NCBI RefSeq assembly: GCF_022867805.1
Contig: NZ_JALIFO010000006.1
Location: forward strand, 372,001 to 436,000
DNA length: 64,000 nt
Origin: Cuneatibacter sp. NSJ-177
GTDB taxonomy: Bacteria; Bacillota; Clostridia; Lachnospirales; Lachnospiraceae
Reading direction: 5' to 3'
Position numbers and translations under genes: made by a program. Shown one piece after another: positions 51,776-59,905 of this stretch (position 1 is its first letter; each line of letters opens with the position of its first letter). Below the pieces are notes generated by a model, which ran no database searches, was not told where the DNA came from, and saw nothing but the letters and a program-made list of their open reading frames with translations.

Positions 51776-54409
51776 ATGAAATTTCGATATGTAACCAGGA
51801 TATTGGCCGTGGTTTTGAGCGTCAGCCTGCTATTTGGCGGGTGTGCTTCCAACAACCGGACGGCGGGGTCTCAGGCAGGAGGAACGGAGAACTCCCAGGT
51901 ATCCCCAAAAGATCCAGTAAAAGACTTGGGCACTGGGGATACAAAAATAGCCGCGCCAGCCGGCGATGAGCTGCTGACATTGGGAAAGGCGGCTGATTTT
52001 CTGCTCACGGCCGCGGCAAAGTACAATAAGAACCTGCCCAGCCGCGAAGAGCTGATGGACAATTTTATCGGCCTTGGGGAGAACGACGAATTACCGCGGC
52101 TTCAGGCTTTGATCATGGTTAGCCGGGCGTTCGGCGAGCTTCCCGCACCAAAGGGGAATGCGGCGCGCCTGGCGCCGGAAGCGGTGGATCTCTCCCAGGT
52201 GCCGGAGTGGGCGCAAGAAGAGCTGGAGAATTTGAAAAAGGGCGGTGTTCTGGCTCAAAGCGACCTTTCTGCTGCGCTGGGGAATTCAGATGAAATGGGT
52301 CAAAGTGACGCCGGGGCTGGACAAACGGGAGACCAGGCGGCGGATCCTGCCGGAGGCCGGAAAGAAACTTTGGGGGCGGATTCGGATCAAGTCATGACCG
52401 ACCGGATCGATCCCGGCGCGTCGGATTCTGTGGAAGGAGAGAGCGGGGCATCCGCGGAGGCTTCAAATCCCAAGGAGACGAAGCAGAGCGGCGGCGCAAC
52501 CGGTAAGGAGCTGAAAATTCTGCTGAACCGGATTTACGCCCTGTACGGCACGAATTTAAAAGATGATTTCTATACGGCGGTCAATCAAAACGCTCTTCTA
52601 AACAAGGAGATACTAGACGGAGAGACCGACGCGGGCGGCCTCTATGATCAGACGATCACCGTGCAGAAACAGGTGGACGGCATTATTAAAGAGATTGTCG
52701 AGGGCAGCGGCTATGCACCCGGCAGCAGAGAGCAGAAAATCAAGGATTTTTATGAGAGTGCCGTGGATTTTCAGAAGCGGAATCAACTGGGAGCAGAGCC
52801 TCTCAGGAAATATTTGAATGCGATCGACAGCGCATCCAATTTAAAAGAATTGAGTGAGGCCCAGGTCCTTTCTCTGCGTGAGACGGCGTCGGGCGGTTTT
52901 CTTGCCATCGCTTATATGGGGGATATGCGGGATTCTCGGAAGATAATTCCCACGTTGATGCCGCCGGCGGAGCCAATGGACGACGAAGAGATGGAGCAGT
53001 TAAATATCCGGCTTCTTGTTCTTTCCGGGGAATCAGAGGAAGAGGCGGCCGCACATAGTAAGGCATACCGGGAATGGATGGAGGCGTTGGCCGAATATGC
53101 GCCTGCGCCCGAAGACTATGGCGATCCCAGTAAGATTACGCGATATGTCACGTTGAAGGAGCTTCAGGATTTACTTCCGGGAATGGATGTCAAGGCGATT
53201 ATTGAAGCGTCCGGGGATGAGATTCCAACGGAATTCTGCCTGATGTCTCCCACGCTGTTTGAGGGATTCGGAACGTTAATGCAGGACGAAAAATATCTGC
53301 CTGCCATCCGGACGGCGTTAAAACTGAATTTGCTCAATGCCAACTATACAAACCTGAGCAAGGACTTCCTCGATGCGTTTGATGCCTATAATCAAAAGAC
53401 CATGGGGCAGTCACCCAGCAACAGCACGCCGGAGGAGATTGCCTATGCCATGGTGAAAAATTCCCTGGGAACCGAGATCGACCGCCTGTATGCAGAGAGG
53501 TATTTCTCCCCGGAGGCGAAAAAGGGCGTGGAAGATATGATCAAACAGTTCATTTCCGTCTATAAGGAACGCATTCAGAAGCTGGACTGGATGGGGGAAG
53601 AGACCAAAAAGGCAGCGATTGAGAAACTGGATTCCATGAAATTCTTTATCGGCTATCCGGACCGGTGGGACGATACGCTGGATCAGCTGGAAGTGACGGA
53701 CCATTACTTTGAAAATCAAGTTGCGGTGGCAAAACTCACCCAGCAGCGCAACAGGGAAGAAGCCGCGGCCAAAAACGAAGGCAGGCAGAAGACGGATATG
53801 AGAATTCCGGTGGCCACTGTAAACGCGTACTATGACCAGTTTACCAACACGATGTGTTTCCCCGCTGGAATTTTGCAGGTGCCTTCCTACGATGTGAATG
53901 CTTCTTTAGAGGAAAATTTGGGCGGCATCGGAGCTACCATTGCCCACGAGATTACCCATGCCTTTGACAATAATGGGGCGAAATACGATAAAAATGGGCA
54001 GCCGAATAACTGGTGGAGTCCGGAGGATGAACAGAAATTTCAGGAACTCTGCGGGAGAGCAGCGGCATTTTACGATGGATTCGAAGCTGCCGCGGGCATC
54101 CCGATCAACGGAGAGCAGACTTTGGGAGAGAATATTGCGGATATCGGCGCAGTGGCCTGCGCTCTGGAAGTGCTGAAAAAAATGGAAAATCCGGATTATG
54201 ACAAGTTCTTCCGGGCGTACGCCGAAGGATGGCTCAAGTGCACGACCAGAGCCCGAGCGGAGAGCCTGGCCGAAGTCGATGAGCACAGTTCCAGCAACCT
54301 CCGGGTCAACCGGGTGCTCTCCAATTTCCAGGAATTTTACGATACCTATGGCATTCAGCCGGGAGACGGCATGTACGTGCCTGCCGGGGATCGGATTCAA
54401 ATCTGGTAG
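51776..54409 (+). CDS. M13 (neprilysin-like) metallopeptidase lipoprotein
   Basis: An exported zinc peptidase anchored as a lipoprotein, 877 residues. The signal peptide ends at LFGGC (about Cys23). Residues about 60-150 resemble an S-layer-homology-like segment (LGKAADFLLTAAAKYNK, LPRLQALIMVSRAFGEL, VPEWAQEELENLKKGGVL). An acidic, Gly/Asp/Ser-rich linker follows to about 245. The M13 part starts near DDFYTAVNQNAL (about 262). The zinc site is HEITH at 724-728, with GENIADIGA near 783 giving the third ligand, and the NAYY/substrate loop lies at about 683. It has its own promoter, and its end is 6 bases from the convergent truA end. Substrates are probably extracellular peptides. Confidence 0.92.
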   Translation: MKFRYVTRILAVVLSVSLLFGGCASNNRTAGSQAGGTENSQVSPKDPVKDLGTGDTKIAAPAGDELLTLGKAADFLLTAAAKYNKNLPSREELMDNFIGLGENDELPRLQALIMVSRAFGELPAPKGNAARLAPEAVDLSQVPEWAQEELENLKKGGVLAQSDLSAALGNSDEMGQSDAGAGQTGDQAADPAGGRKETLGADSDQVMTDRIDPGASDSVEGESGASAEASNPKETKQSGGATGKELKILLNRIYALYGTNLKDDFYTAVNQNALLNKEILDGETDAGGLYDQTITVQKQVDGIIKEIVEGSGYAPGSREQKIKDFYESAVDFQKRNQLGAEPLRKYLNAIDSASNLKELSEAQVLSLRETASGGFLAIAYMGDMRDSRKIIPTLMPPAEPMDDEEMEQLNIRLLVLSGESEEEAAAHSKAYREWMEALAEYAPAPEDYGDPSKITRYVTLKELQDLLPGMDVKAIIEASGDEIPTEFCLMSPTLFEGFGTLMQDEKYLPAIRTALKLNLLNANYTNLSKDFLDAFDAYNQKTMGQSPSNSTPEEIAYAMVKNSLGTEIDRLYAERYFSPEAKKGVEDMIKQFISVYKERIQKLDWMGEETKKAAIEKLDSMKFFIGYPDRWDDTLDQLEVTDHYFENQVAVAKLTQQRNREEAAAKNEGRQKTDMRIPVATVNAYYDQFTNTMCFPAGILQVPSYDVNASLEENLGGIGATIAHEITHAFDNNGAKYDKNGQPNNWWSPEDEQKFQELCGRAAAFYDGFEAAAGIPINGEQTLGENIADIGAVACALEVLKKMENPDYDKFFRAYAEGWLKCTTRARAESLAEVDEHSSSNLRVNRVLSNFQEFYDTYGIQPGDGMYVPAGDRIQIW

Positions 54410-54415
54410 GGAAAG

Positions 54416-55150
54416 CTAGGAATAAAAAATCTCCGTCAAGGTGAGCCCCTGGGGAGGCGCCGTAAAGCCCGCGTATTTCCGTTCCCGCGCCTTTAGGATG
54501 GCTGGGATCTCTTGAGGGGATCGCTGGCCGGATCCCACCTCAAGCAAGGTGCCCGTCAGGATTCGGACCATGTGATAGAGAAAACCATTTCCCTGGAAGG
54601 TCAGCCTCAGCTCGCCGGGAAATTCTTCAAAACGGATTTCATCCAGACGGCGCACCGTGGATTTTTTGCTCTTTTTTGCGCAGAAACTTTGAAAGTCGTG
54701 GGTTCCGGTCAGGAAATCCGCGGCTTTCTTCATGGCGGAAAGGTCCAACGGCTCCTGCCATGCGGTCATGTACTTCCGCTCGAAGATATGTCTGGCCGGA
54801 TCGGTGGCAAGCCGGTAGCAATAAGTTTTTCCGATGGCGTTCAACCGGCTGTGAAACCGGTCAGAAGCAGGGACGACGGAGACGATTCCAATGTCCTCCG
54901 GAAGATAGGCGTTCAAATATGCCCGGATTTCCTCCGGGCTTTTTTCTGTCTCAAGCCGTACGTTGGCGATTTGCCCCAGGGCGTGAACACCGGCGTCCGT
55001 GCGGCCGGCCCCCTGGATTTCCACCGGAATATCTGTCATCCGGCTCAGCACCCCTTCGATTTTTCCCTGGATGGTGTCTGCGTTTCCCGACTGTCTCTGC
55101 CAGCCGGCATAGCGGGTTCCGTCGTACTGAATGGTGAGACGATAGTTCAT
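54416..55150 (-). CDS. truA: tRNA pseudouridine synthase A
   Basis: Modifies U38-U40 in the anticodon arm of many tRNAs. The 244 residues begin YRLTIQYDGTRYAGWQRQ. The catalytic Asp is in GAGRTDAGVHALGQ (about 50), and FHSRLNAIGKTYCYRL lies near 95 and GNGFLYHMVRILTGTLLEVG near 188. ATG 55150 with AAGAGGA upstream is preferred; the frame stays open 12 codons further. It lies downstream of a GNAT gene on the same strand. Confidence 0.97.
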   Translation of the reverse strand: MNYRLTIQYDGTRYAGWQRQSGNADTIQGKIEGVLSRMTDIPVEIQGAGRTDAGVHALGQIANVRLETEKSPEEIRAYLNAYLPEDIGIVSVVPASDRFHSRLNAIGKTYCYRLATDPARHIFERKYMTAWQEPLDLSAMKKAADFLTGTHDFQSFCAKKSKKSTVRRLDEIRFEEFPGELRLTFQGNGFLYHMVRILTGTLLEVGSGQRSPQEIPAILKARERKYAGFTAPPQGLTLTEIFYS

Positions 55151-55191
55151 CTTCGCAATCCTCTTTTCTTTTATTGAGCCCCCCAATCTGT

Positions 55192-55683
55192 CTAAAGCTC
55201 CCGGTAGTAGGGGCAGATATCCACGTATTCCCCATCTTTTCGCCGGAATCCGCCGGGGATTGTTCCCAGCTGGATAAAGCCCAGCTTTTCGTAGAGACGG
55301 CGGGCAAAGGTATTTTCCTTCACGACAGCGTTATACTGCAAAATCCGAAACCCCTGTTTTTTGGCCTGTTCGATGGAGTCCGCCACCAGCCGTTCTCCGA
55401 TCCGCTGTCCCCGCATGCCGGGACAGACCGCATAGCTGGCGTTGGCGATATGGCCGCATCGGCCGATATTGTTGGGGTGTAGGATATAAAATCCGAGAAA
55501 CGAACCAGTATCCGCGTCCTCCGCAAGGCCGCAGTACGTCTGGGAAGAAAAAAAATCCCGGCTGCCTTCTTCTGTCAGCCCTTCTTCCTGGGGAAAAGCC
55601 TGGCCTTCTTCCACGATTTGATTCCAAAGTTTCCGCATCGAATCCAGGTCGGCGGTTTGATAACTGCGCAGAATCAGATTCAT
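55192..55683 (-). CDS. GNAT-family N-acetyltransferase
   Basis: A 163-residue acetyl-CoA-dependent acetyltransferase. The fold order is LRSYQTADLDSMRKLWN at the N-terminus, a central strand FLGFYILHPN, the acetyl-CoA pyrophosphate loop VCPGMRGQRIGERLV (Q/R-x-x-G-x-G/A form) near 95, and the helix-strand NTFARRLYEKLGFIQLG near 135. The substrate is unknown: it could be a small molecule or protein N-termini. The ribosome site AAAGGAGG is strong. It sits between kdpE and truA on the same strand, separated from kdpE by a hairpin. Confidence 0.92.
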   Translation of the reverse strand: MNLILRSYQTADLDSMRKLWNQIVEEGQAFPQEEGLTEEGSRDFFSSQTYCGLAEDADTGSFLGFYILHPNNIGRCGHIANASYAVCPGMRGQRIGERLVADSIEQAKKQGFRILQYNAVVKENTFARRLYEKLGFIQLGTIPGGFRRKDGEYVDICPYYREL

Positions 55684-55711
55684 GCTGCGCCCTCCTTTGT
55701 GGTTGAAAAGT

Positions 55712-55750
55712 ATAATGAAAAATATCAGCTTTGCTGATATTTTTCATTAT
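55712..55750. repeat. Perfect 18-bp inverted repeat between kdpE and the GNAT gene
   Basis: Arms ATAATGAAAAATATCAGC (55712-55729) and GCTGATATTTTTCATTAT (55733-55750) surround a TTT loop. It could be the kdpDE terminator. It also places TATAAT on both strands, so a promoter role for the GNAT-truA pair is possible. Confidence 0.7.
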
Positions 55751-55807
55751 AGCACAAACTTTGCCGCGAGAAAAAGCCTTTTCTCCGCACAGCGCTCTTT
55801 TCCTGCG

Positions 55808-56503
55808 TTAAACCCGCATCATCCGGTAGCCGACTCCTACGTGCGTCTGGATATACTTCGGGGCGGACGGGTCCGCTTCGATTTTTTTTCTCAGCGTGGC
55901 CATGAATACGCGGAGGGACGCCACGTCGTTGTCCCAGGCGCTGCCCCAGATTTCCTTGGTGATGGTTGTGTGCGTCAGCACCTTTCCGGCATTTTTGGCG
56001 AGAAGGCATAAAATCTTATACTCCATCGGCGTCAAGTGGAGCTCTTTTTCTTTGACATAGACGCAGCCGGCCGCATAATCGATCCGCAGATCCCCGTTGG
56101 TGAACACCATATCCCCCGGCGCGCTGCCCCCGGAATCGTAGAGTCTCCGGAAGGTGACGCGCAGGCGCGCCAACAGTTCCTCCACGGAAAACGGCTTGGT
56201 CAGATAATCGTCCGCCCCAGCGTCCAGAGCTTCAATTTTGTCCGTGTCCTCGCTTCTCGCGCTGATCACGATGATCGGCATCTTAGACCAGGTTCGGATC
56301 TTCCGGATGATCTCGATTCCGTCCATGTCCGGAAGCCCTAAATCCAGCAAAACCACGTCCGGATTGTGGGACACTGCTTCTAAGATCGCCGTTTCTCCGG
56401 TGGGCGCGGCCTGGAACCGGTAGCGCTGTGTCTCTAAGGTGGTGGTAATGAGGTTCCTTACCGCGGAATCATCCTCTACCACAAGAATAAACGGTTTATT
56501 CAT
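55808..56503 (-). CDS. kdpE: Potassium-response regulator KdpE
   Basis: OmpR-family response regulator that turns on kdpFABC under K+ limitation. The 231 residues have a receiver domain with Asp11/Asp12 (VVEDD), phospho-acceptor Asp54 in LLDLGLPDMDG and Lys in DYLTKPFSVEELLAR. The C-terminal winged helix (LHLTPMEYKILCLLAKNAGKV; VASLRVFMATLRKKIE) ends at GVGYRMMRV. It overlaps kdpD by 8 bases. Two 40-bp direct-repeat motifs upstream of kdpF and kdpD are likely binding sites. Confidence 0.95.
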   Translation of the reverse strand: MNKPFILVVEDDSAVRNLITTTLETQRYRFQAAPTGETAILEAVSHNPDVVLLDLGLPDMDGIEIIRKIRTWSKMPIIVISARSEDTDKIEALDAGADDYLTKPFSVEELLARLRVTFRRLYDSGGSAPGDMVFTNGDLRIDYAAGCVYVKEKELHLTPMEYKILCLLAKNAGKVLTHTTITKEIWGSAWDNDVASLRVFMATLRKKIEADPSAPKYIQTHVGVGYRMMRV

Positions 56504-59198
56504 GTAACGTTACCTCCTCAATCGGCAATGTAAAAGTGAAGACGGCGCCGTGCGGGGCATGGTCCGAGACCGAGATCGTCCCTCCGTGGGCGTTGACAAT
56601 GGATTTACACAGGGCCAGGCCCAGCCCCAGGCTGCGGCGTCCGTCGGCCACCTGGGCTCCTGTGGTGTAGAACATATCGAAAATGTGTTTCTTGGCTTCG
56701 TCGGAAATACCGTCCCCGCTGTCGGAGACGGATACGATGGCCTGCCCCTTGGCCTGACTGGTTTCTATGATAATTTCCGAGCCCTTGGGGGTATATTTGA
56801 TGGCGTTGTCCACCAAATTGATGATTACCTGCATGATGAGGCGGGCGTCAATCTTGACCAAAAGAAAAGAATCGGCTGCCTTCAAGGTAATCTTGTGTTC
56901 CTTTCTTCTGCGGTCCGTGTGCTGCAGCGCTTCTGAGATGATCTCTTCTAAAAGCTCTGTGGTCCGTTTCAGCTTCATGGAGCCGTCCTCGATCCGGGTG
57001 ACGGAGAGGAGATTTTCCACCAGATTGATCAGCCATAGCGAATCGTCGTAGATATCCGTGTAGAGCTGTTTCCGTTTGGAACGTCCGATCTCCTCCTCGC
57101 TGGACAGGAGAATCCCCGCATTGCCGGAGATGGAGGTTAAAGGTGTACGCAGGTCGTGGGAGATGGAGCGGAGCAGATTGGCCCGCAGCTGTTCATTTGT
57201 GGCCAGCAGGGCGGCTTCCTCCCGCTCCCGCGCTGCCTTTTCATTTTGCAGTGCAAGGGCGCATTCCCCTAAAATGGATAGCATAATGCTATTTTCAAAG
57301 GCGTCGAGAGGCGCGCCGGCTGCGATTCCGATCACGCCGTAGACCTCCCGGCCGACTCTCACTGAGAGATAAAGGCATCGGGAATCGCCCAGGGTATCGG
57401 TGGTCGCTCCCGCGCGCTTGTTGTTATGAAAAACCCAGGATGCCACGGCGCGCTCATTGCCGCCGGCGTATTCCGGGGGAACCGCCTCTTGGGGAGCCCC
57501 GGCGCCGTCCCTGGGGAAAAATTGGGGGCCGGAAAGTTTTTTCTCAAAAACCCGGTAGAACAGAACGTCTCTTTTCAGCAGTTTGGTCAGTTGCCGGCAG
57601 GTTACGGAGATGATGCCGTCCGGTTGCTTTTCACTTCCCAGCAGACGGTTGGTGTCAAACAGGATTTTCGTCCGGTAGGCGGTTTCCGCTGACTGTTTGG
57701 CCTGCCGCTTGATCCTCACCGCCAGAGAGCTGGTCAAAAAAGCCGAGACGAACATGATCAGAAAGGTGGCGGGGTAACCGGCGTCGTAGGCGTGAAGCGT
57801 GTACCGCGGCACGGTGAAAAAGAAGTTAAAGAGCAGGACGCTGATCAGGGAACTGATCAGGCTGTAAACCCGCTGCGGGGTAATCACGGCGATCACCAAA
57901 ACGCCGAGAATATACACAGTGATGATATTGGCTTCGCTGAATCCGAAACGGAAGAACAAAAAGCCGATAGCCGTCGATCCGGCCAGCACCAGGAGACTCT
58001 TCATTAGATCGGTCACGGAAAACCGGACTTTTTGTGAAACCTGCTTTTTTTGCTGAGGGGGCAGTGTATTTTGATCCGGAATGATATAGATGTCCAGGTC
58101 AGGAGCCAGCTGCGTGATTTTTTCTGTCAGAGGCTGGCGGGTGAAAAAGAAGCGCCGTCTGGCGCTGCTTCTGCCGAGCACAATTTTAGAAATGCCGGAG
58201 AGCCTGGCAAATTCTGTGATCTGATAGGCAATGTCATCCCCGGAAATCGTCTCAATCGCCGCGCCCAGCTGTTCGGCCAGCCGGATGTTTTGGCGCAGCC
58301 TCTCTTTATCCTCCCCGCCCATCGCAGGACTCTCCGGCGTTTCCACATACAAAGCGGTGAAGCTGCCGCGGAAAGCGCTTGCCATCCGGGCGGCAGTACG
58401 GATGATTTTTCCGTTGGAGGGGGAGGAAGAGAGGCAGACCAGGATGTGCTCCTCGGTGAAACGGCTGTTGGATTTCCTGCCGGATTGCCGGGAGATCTTA
58501 TTGACCCGGTCGGCGCAGCGGCGCAGGGCGATCTCCCGGAGCGATTCCAGATTCTGCACGGTAAAAAAGTTGCCGAGGGCTTTTTCCGCCTGGGCCTTCC
58601 GGTAGACCTTTCCTTCGCTGAGACGGAGGATCAGCTCTTTGGGCTCAATATCCACCAGCTTGACCTGATCCGCCTCGTCGAAGATGGAATCTGGAATCCG
58701 CTCTTTCACCGTTATCCCGGTGATGGAAGCCACCAGGTCGTTCAGGCTTTCCAGGTGCTGGACATTGACGGTGGTATAGACGTCGATTCCATGACTCAGC
58801 AGTTCTTTGATATCCTGATACCGTTTCCGGTGGCGGCAGCCGTCCGCGTTGGTGTGGGCCAGCTCATCCACTAGAATCAGCCGGGGGTTCCGGGCAATCG
58901 CGGCGTCCAGGTCGAATTCATGTAGCCGGATCCCGCCGTGGACGATCTCCTGGGTGGGAAGAAGCTCCAGACCATCCAGCAGCCGGGCCGTCTGCGGGCG
59001 GGCGTGGGGTTCCACATAACCCGCTACTACGTCCATCCCCTGCTGCGCTGCTTCCTGAGCTGCTTTCAGCATGGCGTATGTTTTGCCGACCCCGGCCGCA
59101 TATCCAAAAAAGATATACAGGCGGCCGCGGGCCCTTTCCTCTTTTTCCGTCTGAATCTGCTGAAGAAGCTCGTCGGGATTTTTTCTGGTCTCTTCCAC
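56496..59198 (-). CDS. kdpD: Potassium-sensing histidine kinase KdpD
   Basis: Membrane sensor kinase of the Kdp system, about 900 residues. The N-terminal KdpD domain has P-loop GYAAGVGKTYAML (about 32). A universal-stress-protein-like domain (about 245-365; in related Gram-positives this part binds c-di-AMP) follows. Four transmembrane helices lie near 395-490, then a GAF-like part. The HisKA domain has SISHDLRTPLTS (about 662), and the ATP-binding domain has NLVDNAIKYTP and GLGLALCKSIVNAHGG. The start is GTG 59198 with GGAGGTGA 5 nt upstream; the earlier frame codons (59216 on) overlap this site. A kdp-type promoter precedes it. Confidence 0.95.
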   Translation of the reverse strand: MEETRKNPDELLQQIQTEKEERARGRLYIFFGYAAGVGKTYAMLKAAQEAAQQGMDVVAGYVEPHARPQTARLLDGLELLPTQEIVHGGIRLHEFDLDAAIARNPRLILVDELAHTNADGCRHRKRYQDIKELLSHGIDVYTTVNVQHLESLNDLVASITGITVKERIPDSIFDEADQVKLVDIEPKELILRLSEGKVYRKAQAEKALGNFFTVQNLESLREIALRRCADRVNKISRQSGRKSNSRFTEEHILVCLSSSPSNGKIIRTAARMASAFRGSFTALYVETPESPAMGGEDKERLRQNIRLAEQLGAAIETISGDDIAYQITEFARLSGISKIVLGRSSARRRFFFTRQPLTEKITQLAPDLDIYIIPDQNTLPPQQKKQVSQKVRFSVTDLMKSLLVLAGSTAIGFLFFRFGFSEANIITVYILGVLVIAVITPQRVYSLISSLISVLLFNFFFTVPRYTLHAYDAGYPATFLIMFVSAFLTSSLAVRIKRQAKQSAETAYRTKILFDTNRLLGSEKQPDGIISVTCRQLTKLLKRDVLFYRVFEKKLSGPQFFPRDGAGAPQEAVPPEYAGGNERAVASWVFHNNKRAGATTDTLGDSRCLYLSVRVGREVYGVIGIAAGAPLDAFENSIMLSILGECALALQNEKAAREREEAALLATNEQLRANLLRSISHDLRTPLTSISGNAGILLSSEEEIGRSKRKQLYTDIYDDSLWLINLVENLLSVTRIEDGSMKLKRTTELLEEIISEALQHTDRRRKEHKITLKAADSFLLVKIDARLIMQVIINLVDNAIKYTPKGSEIIIETSQAKGQAIVSVSDSGDGISDEAKKHIFDMFYTTGAQVADGRRSLGLGLALCKSIVNAHGGTISVSDHAPHGAVFTFTLPIEEVTLHE

Positions 59199-59220
59199 GT
59201 GTATCACCTCCATCAATCAG

Positions 59221-59285
59221 AGTATACTGGATCTTCACTAAAATTCGCATTAGGGATTTCGGTGGGAGATTAAGATTACATAAAT
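59221..59285 (-). promoter_or_regulatory. kdpDE promoter with KdpE-type operator
   Basis: On the minus strand a 39-bp motif (59285-59247) contains TTTATGTAATC-TTAATCTCC, a direct repeat with 11-bp period, then CTAATGC. TATACT (59226-59221) follows at the same distance as in the kdpF promoter. The -35 position (TGCGAA) is poor, as expected for an activator-dependent promoter. Confidence 0.65.
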
Positions 59286-59292
59286 ACCGGGC

Positions 59293-59895
59293 TTATAAAA
59301 TCCCGTCCAGCATCAGATTTACTTTCAGTACATGGACGGTTTCCTCCCCGAAGAGACCGAGGAACCGGCCGGTGGTGCATTGATCGATGATTTCCAAGAC
59401 CTCCTGCTCAGAGATCCCTCGGGCTTCGGCGATCCGGGGCGCCTGGTACCGGGCTGCGGCCGGGGAGATGGCGGGATCCAAACCGCTGCCGGAACAAGTC
59501 ACGAGGTCGACCGGAACGGCGGAATCCTCCATCGCCGGGTTTGAGGCCCGGAGTTTTTCCACTCGCTCCGCCACCAGCTTTTCATACTCCTTGCTGGCGG
59601 GGCTCAGGTTGGAAGGCGACGCATAGAGAAGCGTCTTTCCTTCCGCGTCCTTGTAGGTGGAAACGTCCAGATTCATGATTCGCCCCCACAGATGAGCGTC
59701 GTCCGTGTACTGCTGGCCCAGAAGTTCGCATCCGTATTTTTTTCCGTCCACTTCGATGATGCTGCCGTTCGCCTGATCCGGAAAGATCAGCTGGGCGATG
59801 CCCGTCACCAATGCGGTGTAGAAAATCCCGCAGACAAAAGTAAAGATCAAAAAGATGGCAATTGCCTTTGGCAGCACAGCTTTTATCGTTTTCAT
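59293..59895 (-). CDS. kdpC: Potassium-transporting ATPase subunit C
   Basis: Stabilising subunit of the KdpFABC complex; it has one N-terminal helix and an outer domain. The 200 residues begin MKTIKAVLPKAIAIFLIFTFVCGIFYTALVTGIAQ. (The helix spans about 10-35.) The conserved GSIIEVDGKKYGCELLGQQ lies near 50, ASPSNLSPASKEYE near 100, and SGSGLDPAISPAAARYQ-type residues near 150 (GSGLDPAIS seen). The start at 59895 follows AAGGAGG. It is 10 bases downstream of kdpB. Confidence 0.95.
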   Translation of the reverse strand: MKTIKAVLPKAIAIFLIFTFVCGIFYTALVTGIAQLIFPDQANGSIIEVDGKKYGCELLGQQYTDDAHLWGRIMNLDVSTYKDAEGKTLLYASPSNLSPASKEYEKLVAERVEKLRASNPAMEDSAVPVDLVTCSGSGLDPAISPAAARYQAPRIAEARGISEQEVLEIIDQCTTGRFLGLFGEETVHVLKVNLMLDGIL

Positions 59896-59905
59896 TTTTT
59901 CCTCC

